From the NCBI GenBank assembly GCA_036514635.1, contig DATBWU010000390.1, forward strand, positions 1-13,709: a stretch of DNA of 13,709 nt, in the 5' to 3' direction. Positions 12,187 through 13,709 of this stretch are shown here, in pieces (within the stretch, counting starts at the first letter, position 1; every line of letters starts with the position of its first letter). The translations under genes and the position numbers were made by a program. The stretch comes from DASSFZ01 sp036514635 (lineage in GTDB: Bacteria; Chloroflexota; Anaerolineae; Fen-1058). The notes beneath the pieces were generated by a model. It was given only the letters and a program-made list of their open reading frames with translations, was not told the DNA's origin and searched no databases.

Positions 12187-12696
12187 TCATTGCACCCAGT
12201 TAGACAGCACGGTCAACACACGATCGGGCTGCTTCGGATCGTTTGTCCGTAGATGCAGTGCGAAGTTGTGCAGGCCGCTCATGTCTACACCGTGCATCAT
12301 GAACCGCATCGAGACTCGCGTGCGCTCACCCGGATTGAGAACCATCGCACCGATGGTCGGCTCAGGCGGTCAACATCCCTCCCGCACTTCGACATAGGGA
12401 CTCTCCGTGAGAAAGAGTGGTTGATCGCCGACGTTGGTCAGCTCGAAGCTCACGAACTGATCCTGGCCCAGCGGCACATTCCCCAGATCGACCAACTCCC
12501 GATCGGCTTTCAGGCTCGGCGCACCGATCACTTCCGGCGTGGCCGGCGGTTGGGAGGCCGTCGAGCCGCCGCCGAAGATCAACAGCGCCGCGGCGCCGAC
12601 CAGCGCCACGCCGCCGATCACGAGGATCAGTGGATTCAGAGACTGCGCCTGTGGCTTACGTTTGACTCCGTGTCGCTTTGACTTCTTGTTGCTCAT
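12187..12696 (-). CDS. Probable selenoprotein: membrane-anchored, DUF1573-like Cys-Sec protein, 169 aa with TGA read-through
   Basis: GGAGG lies 5 bases before the ATG at 12694-12696. Residues 1-20 are very basic and 22-42 form one transmembrane helix. The rest is an exported domain with SLKADRELVDLGNVPLG and FELTNVGDQPLFL, resembling the Ig-like DUF1573 fold. Codon 109 is TGA (12370-12372), directly after Cys108 (YVEVREGC). The same frame continues PPEPTIGAMVLNPGERTRVS, MRFMMHGVDMSGLHNFALHL and LRTNDPKQPDR to a TGA at 12187-12189, continuing a coherent domain. A SECIS-like hairpin follows the TGA. Other genes here end with TGA, so a recoded genome is unlikely. The Cys-Sec pair implies redox chemistry; the Met/His-rich part could bind copper. 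A nonsense mutation is the main alternative. Confidence 0.78.
12337..12363 (-). promoter_or_regulatory. Candidate bacterial SECIS element
   Basis: Starting 6 bases after the in-frame TGA, the minus strand folds as gag, a 2-base bulge (cc), then gaccatc paired with gatggtt (one G-U), then ctc closing the lower stem. The apical loop is ggtgc (12347-12351). The loop begins 18 bases after the TGA and opens with GG. Bacterial SECIS elements are expected to lie directly downstream of the UGA, inside the coding region, with a G at one of the first loop positions and a comparable UGA-to-loop distance. The element also encodes protein. Confidence 0.7.
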
Positions 12697-12725
12697 CGTA
12701 TCCTCCCCTGCAGGGACTATGCTTC

Positions 12726-12809
12726 ACCGCGAAGGCGCGACCTCGTAAAGAGCCTGTTTGATAGTTGGCTCGTTAGTTCTCTTTGCGTCCTTTGCGCTCT
12801 TTGCGGTTA
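12726..12809. repeat. Low-complexity dispersed repeats between two respiratory genes
   Basis: The gap between the selenoprotein candidate and the cytochrome gene holds accgcgaaggcgcga (12726-12740, also at 1457-1471) and three consecutive ctttgcg-type units (12781-12805). No promoter or terminator is obvious, so the two minus-strand genes may form one transcript. Confidence 0.55.
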
Positions 12810-12838
12810 AATTGCGCTGAACGGCGTCACTCCTAAGT

Positions 12839-13709
12839 CTATCGAAACTGAAACGTCCACAGGTAACCGACGATCGCCCAAACCTGGCGTTCGGTGAAGA
12901 TCGGCCCCCAGTAGGGCATGCCGGTTCCCATGCCGCCTCGCACGATCTTGCCGTGCAGCAGCGCCGGGCTTGCGCCGAGCATCGATCCGGCGTCGCTGAA
13001 TTTGGCCGGCGCTTTCGTGTCGTGCTGTTGCAGATCGCCGGCGTGCGACGGATTGGTCAGCGATTCGGCCATCACGCCATCACCGGAGCCGGTCTCGCCG
13101 TGGCACGCCGCGCAATTCTCGGCGAAGAGCTGCCTGCCCGCTGCCAGCGATACGGGTGTTGTGTGAGAGCGCCACACGAACGCGACCAGGTCCCAGACCT
13201 GCCTGTCACTCAGATCGCGTGTGAATGGCTCCGCGCGCAGCGCCTTCCACACCTCGACCGGCGAATGCGAGCGGTAATACTCTGCCGCCCGATAGGCCGC
13301 CGGCAGCGCGATGCCGAGCGCCGCGCCGCGCTCCGCCGACGGCGCCTCCTCCGGCACGACCTCTGCCGGATGCGGCGCATCGATATCGAGGCCGAGCGTC
13401 ACATACAGCGGCGACTGCCCACTGCCTGACTGATCACTGCTCAACTGATCACTGTTTAGCTGATCACTGCCCAACTGCTCACTGCTCACTTCAATCGTTC
13501 CCCGCATGCGCCAATGGTTCGGGCCGCACCAGCGTGTGCAGTAAAACGTGTACTTGCCCGGCTTGTCGAACACGAGCGTCGTCTCGGCCACTTCACCGGG
13601 TTTCACGTCGATCGCGGGCCGGTCGCTCTGGCCGATGGCGAAGCCATGCAGCACGTCGTCGGAAGTCAGGCGCAGATGAATCGGCTCGCCGACTTTCGCC
13701 GTCAGATCG
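12839..13709 (-). CDS. CuA cupredoxin-cytochrome c fusion (COX II-like), partial at right edge
   Basis: The frame is open to the right end; the true start lies outside the window. Residues are counted from the first complete codon. A cupredoxin domain (1-72) carries His21 (VLHGFAIG) and CTRWCGPNHWRM, with Cys57, Cys61, His65 and Met68 in exact CuA spacing CxxxCxxxHxxM. A linker of five 5-residue repeats follows (about 76-99). Residues about 138-180 resemble part of a cytochrome c fold (DLSDRQVWDLVAFVW) without CxxCH. Residues 188-289 are a c-type cytochrome domain with CAACH (199-203) and a probable axial Met264 (GTGMPYW). Predicted to pass electrons from heme c to CuA in a terminal oxidase or related respiratory complex on the outer face of the membrane. 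The exact complex cannot be assigned without the upstream genes. Confidence 0.85.
   Translation of the reverse strand, partial: DLTAKVGEPIHLRLTSDDVLHGFAIGQSDRPAIDVKPGEVAETTLVFDKPGKYTFYCTRWCGPNHWRMRGTIEVSSEQLGSDQLNSDQLSSDQSGSGQSPLYVTLGLDIDAPHPAEVVPEEAPSAERGAALGIALPAAYRAAEYYRSHSPVEVWKALRAEPFTRDLSDRQVWDLVAFVWRSHTTPVSLAAGRQLFAENCAACHGETGSGDGVMAESLTNPSHAGDLQQHDTKAPAKFSDAGSMLGASPALLHGKIVRGGMGTGMPYWGPIFTERQVWAIVGYLWTFQFR
13415..13489. repeat. Five 15-bp tandem repeats inside the CuA-cytochrome gene
   Basis: Units start at 13415, 13430, 13445, 13460 and 13475; the consensus is ctgatcactgcycaa. Being a multiple of three, they stay in frame and encode (E/D)QLxS-type pentapeptides in the linker between the cupredoxin and cytochrome parts. 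Confidence 0.85.

Noticed and set aside
12187..12372. General reassignment of TGA to an amino acid (as in some candidate phyla)
   Set aside because: Several genes in the window (acyltransferase, Nudix, transposase, LysM lipoprotein) end naturally at TGA, so the standard code is in use.
12370..12696. Treating the small minus-strand gene as a complete 108-residue protein ending at the TGA
   Set aside because: It would end inside an apparent domain at a Cys, leaving 183 bases of open protein-like frame and a SECIS-like hairpin unexplained. A nonsense mutation remains possible but is less economical.
13415..13489. CRISPR array
   Set aside because: The 15-bp units are contiguous with no spacers and lie in frame inside a coding region.

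Overview
The window is high-GC bacterial DNA that looks like a member of the Chloroflexota (Anaerolineae-like). This is inferred from the style of the secreted proteins (large exoproteases with a YLPxV linker motif, Pro/Thr-rich LysM lipoproteins), from intergenic DNA crowded with palindromic and low-complexity repeats, and from the mix of aerobic-type respiratory genes. No rRNA, tRNA or CRISPR array was seen. Taxonomy cannot be proven from the sequence alone.

Layout from left to right. Positions 2-133 are the last 43 codons of a plus-strand membrane protein, facing a strong 19-bp hairpin. Next come minus-strand genes: a GNAT-like acyltransferase (229-1389), a secreted subtilase (1703-3667), a possible 44-residue membrane peptide (3750-3884), a secreted zinc metalloprotease with a DNRLRE-type C-terminal domain (3936-5729), a secreted double-LysM protein (5846-6250), a cNMP-binding/SpoIIE-type phosphatase-like regulator (6345-7586), ribosomal protein L19 (7891-8250), a Nudix ADP-sugar hydrolase (8732-9274), an IS200-like/REP-associated Y1 transposase between two inverted pairs of hairpins (9277-9842), and a LysM lipoprotein (9906-10538). 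The plus strand then carries citrate synthase (10891-12177). It converges on a minus-strand pair: a small membrane-anchored protein interrupted by one in-frame TGA (12187-12696), and a CuA-cupredoxin/cytochrome c protein that runs off the right edge.

The most striking item is the gene at 12187-12696. Read conventionally it stops after 108 residues. Past the TGA the same frame runs 60 more codons of protein-like sequence to a stop 9 bases short of the citrate synthase stop. The TGA follows a Cys codon (Cys-Sec) and is followed, 18 bases later, by the GG-starting apical loop of a hairpin with the geometry of a bacterial SECIS element. It is therefore annotated as a probable selenoprotein. Its Met/His-rich C-terminal half and its position directly downstream of a CuA-type protein suggest a redox or copper-handling role in maturing a respiratory complex.

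Other features deserving attention: a phosphatase-like domain missing conserved metal-binding aspartates, a subtilase whose propeptide-like domain sits at the C terminus, a possible two-state L19 leader, a 15-bp tandem repeat expanded in frame inside a cupredoxin-cytochrome linker, and several dispersed palindromic repeat families. Apart from the respiratory pair and possibly the adjacent metalloprotease/LysM genes, most genes look independently transcribed; good sigma70-like promoters are visible before several of them.
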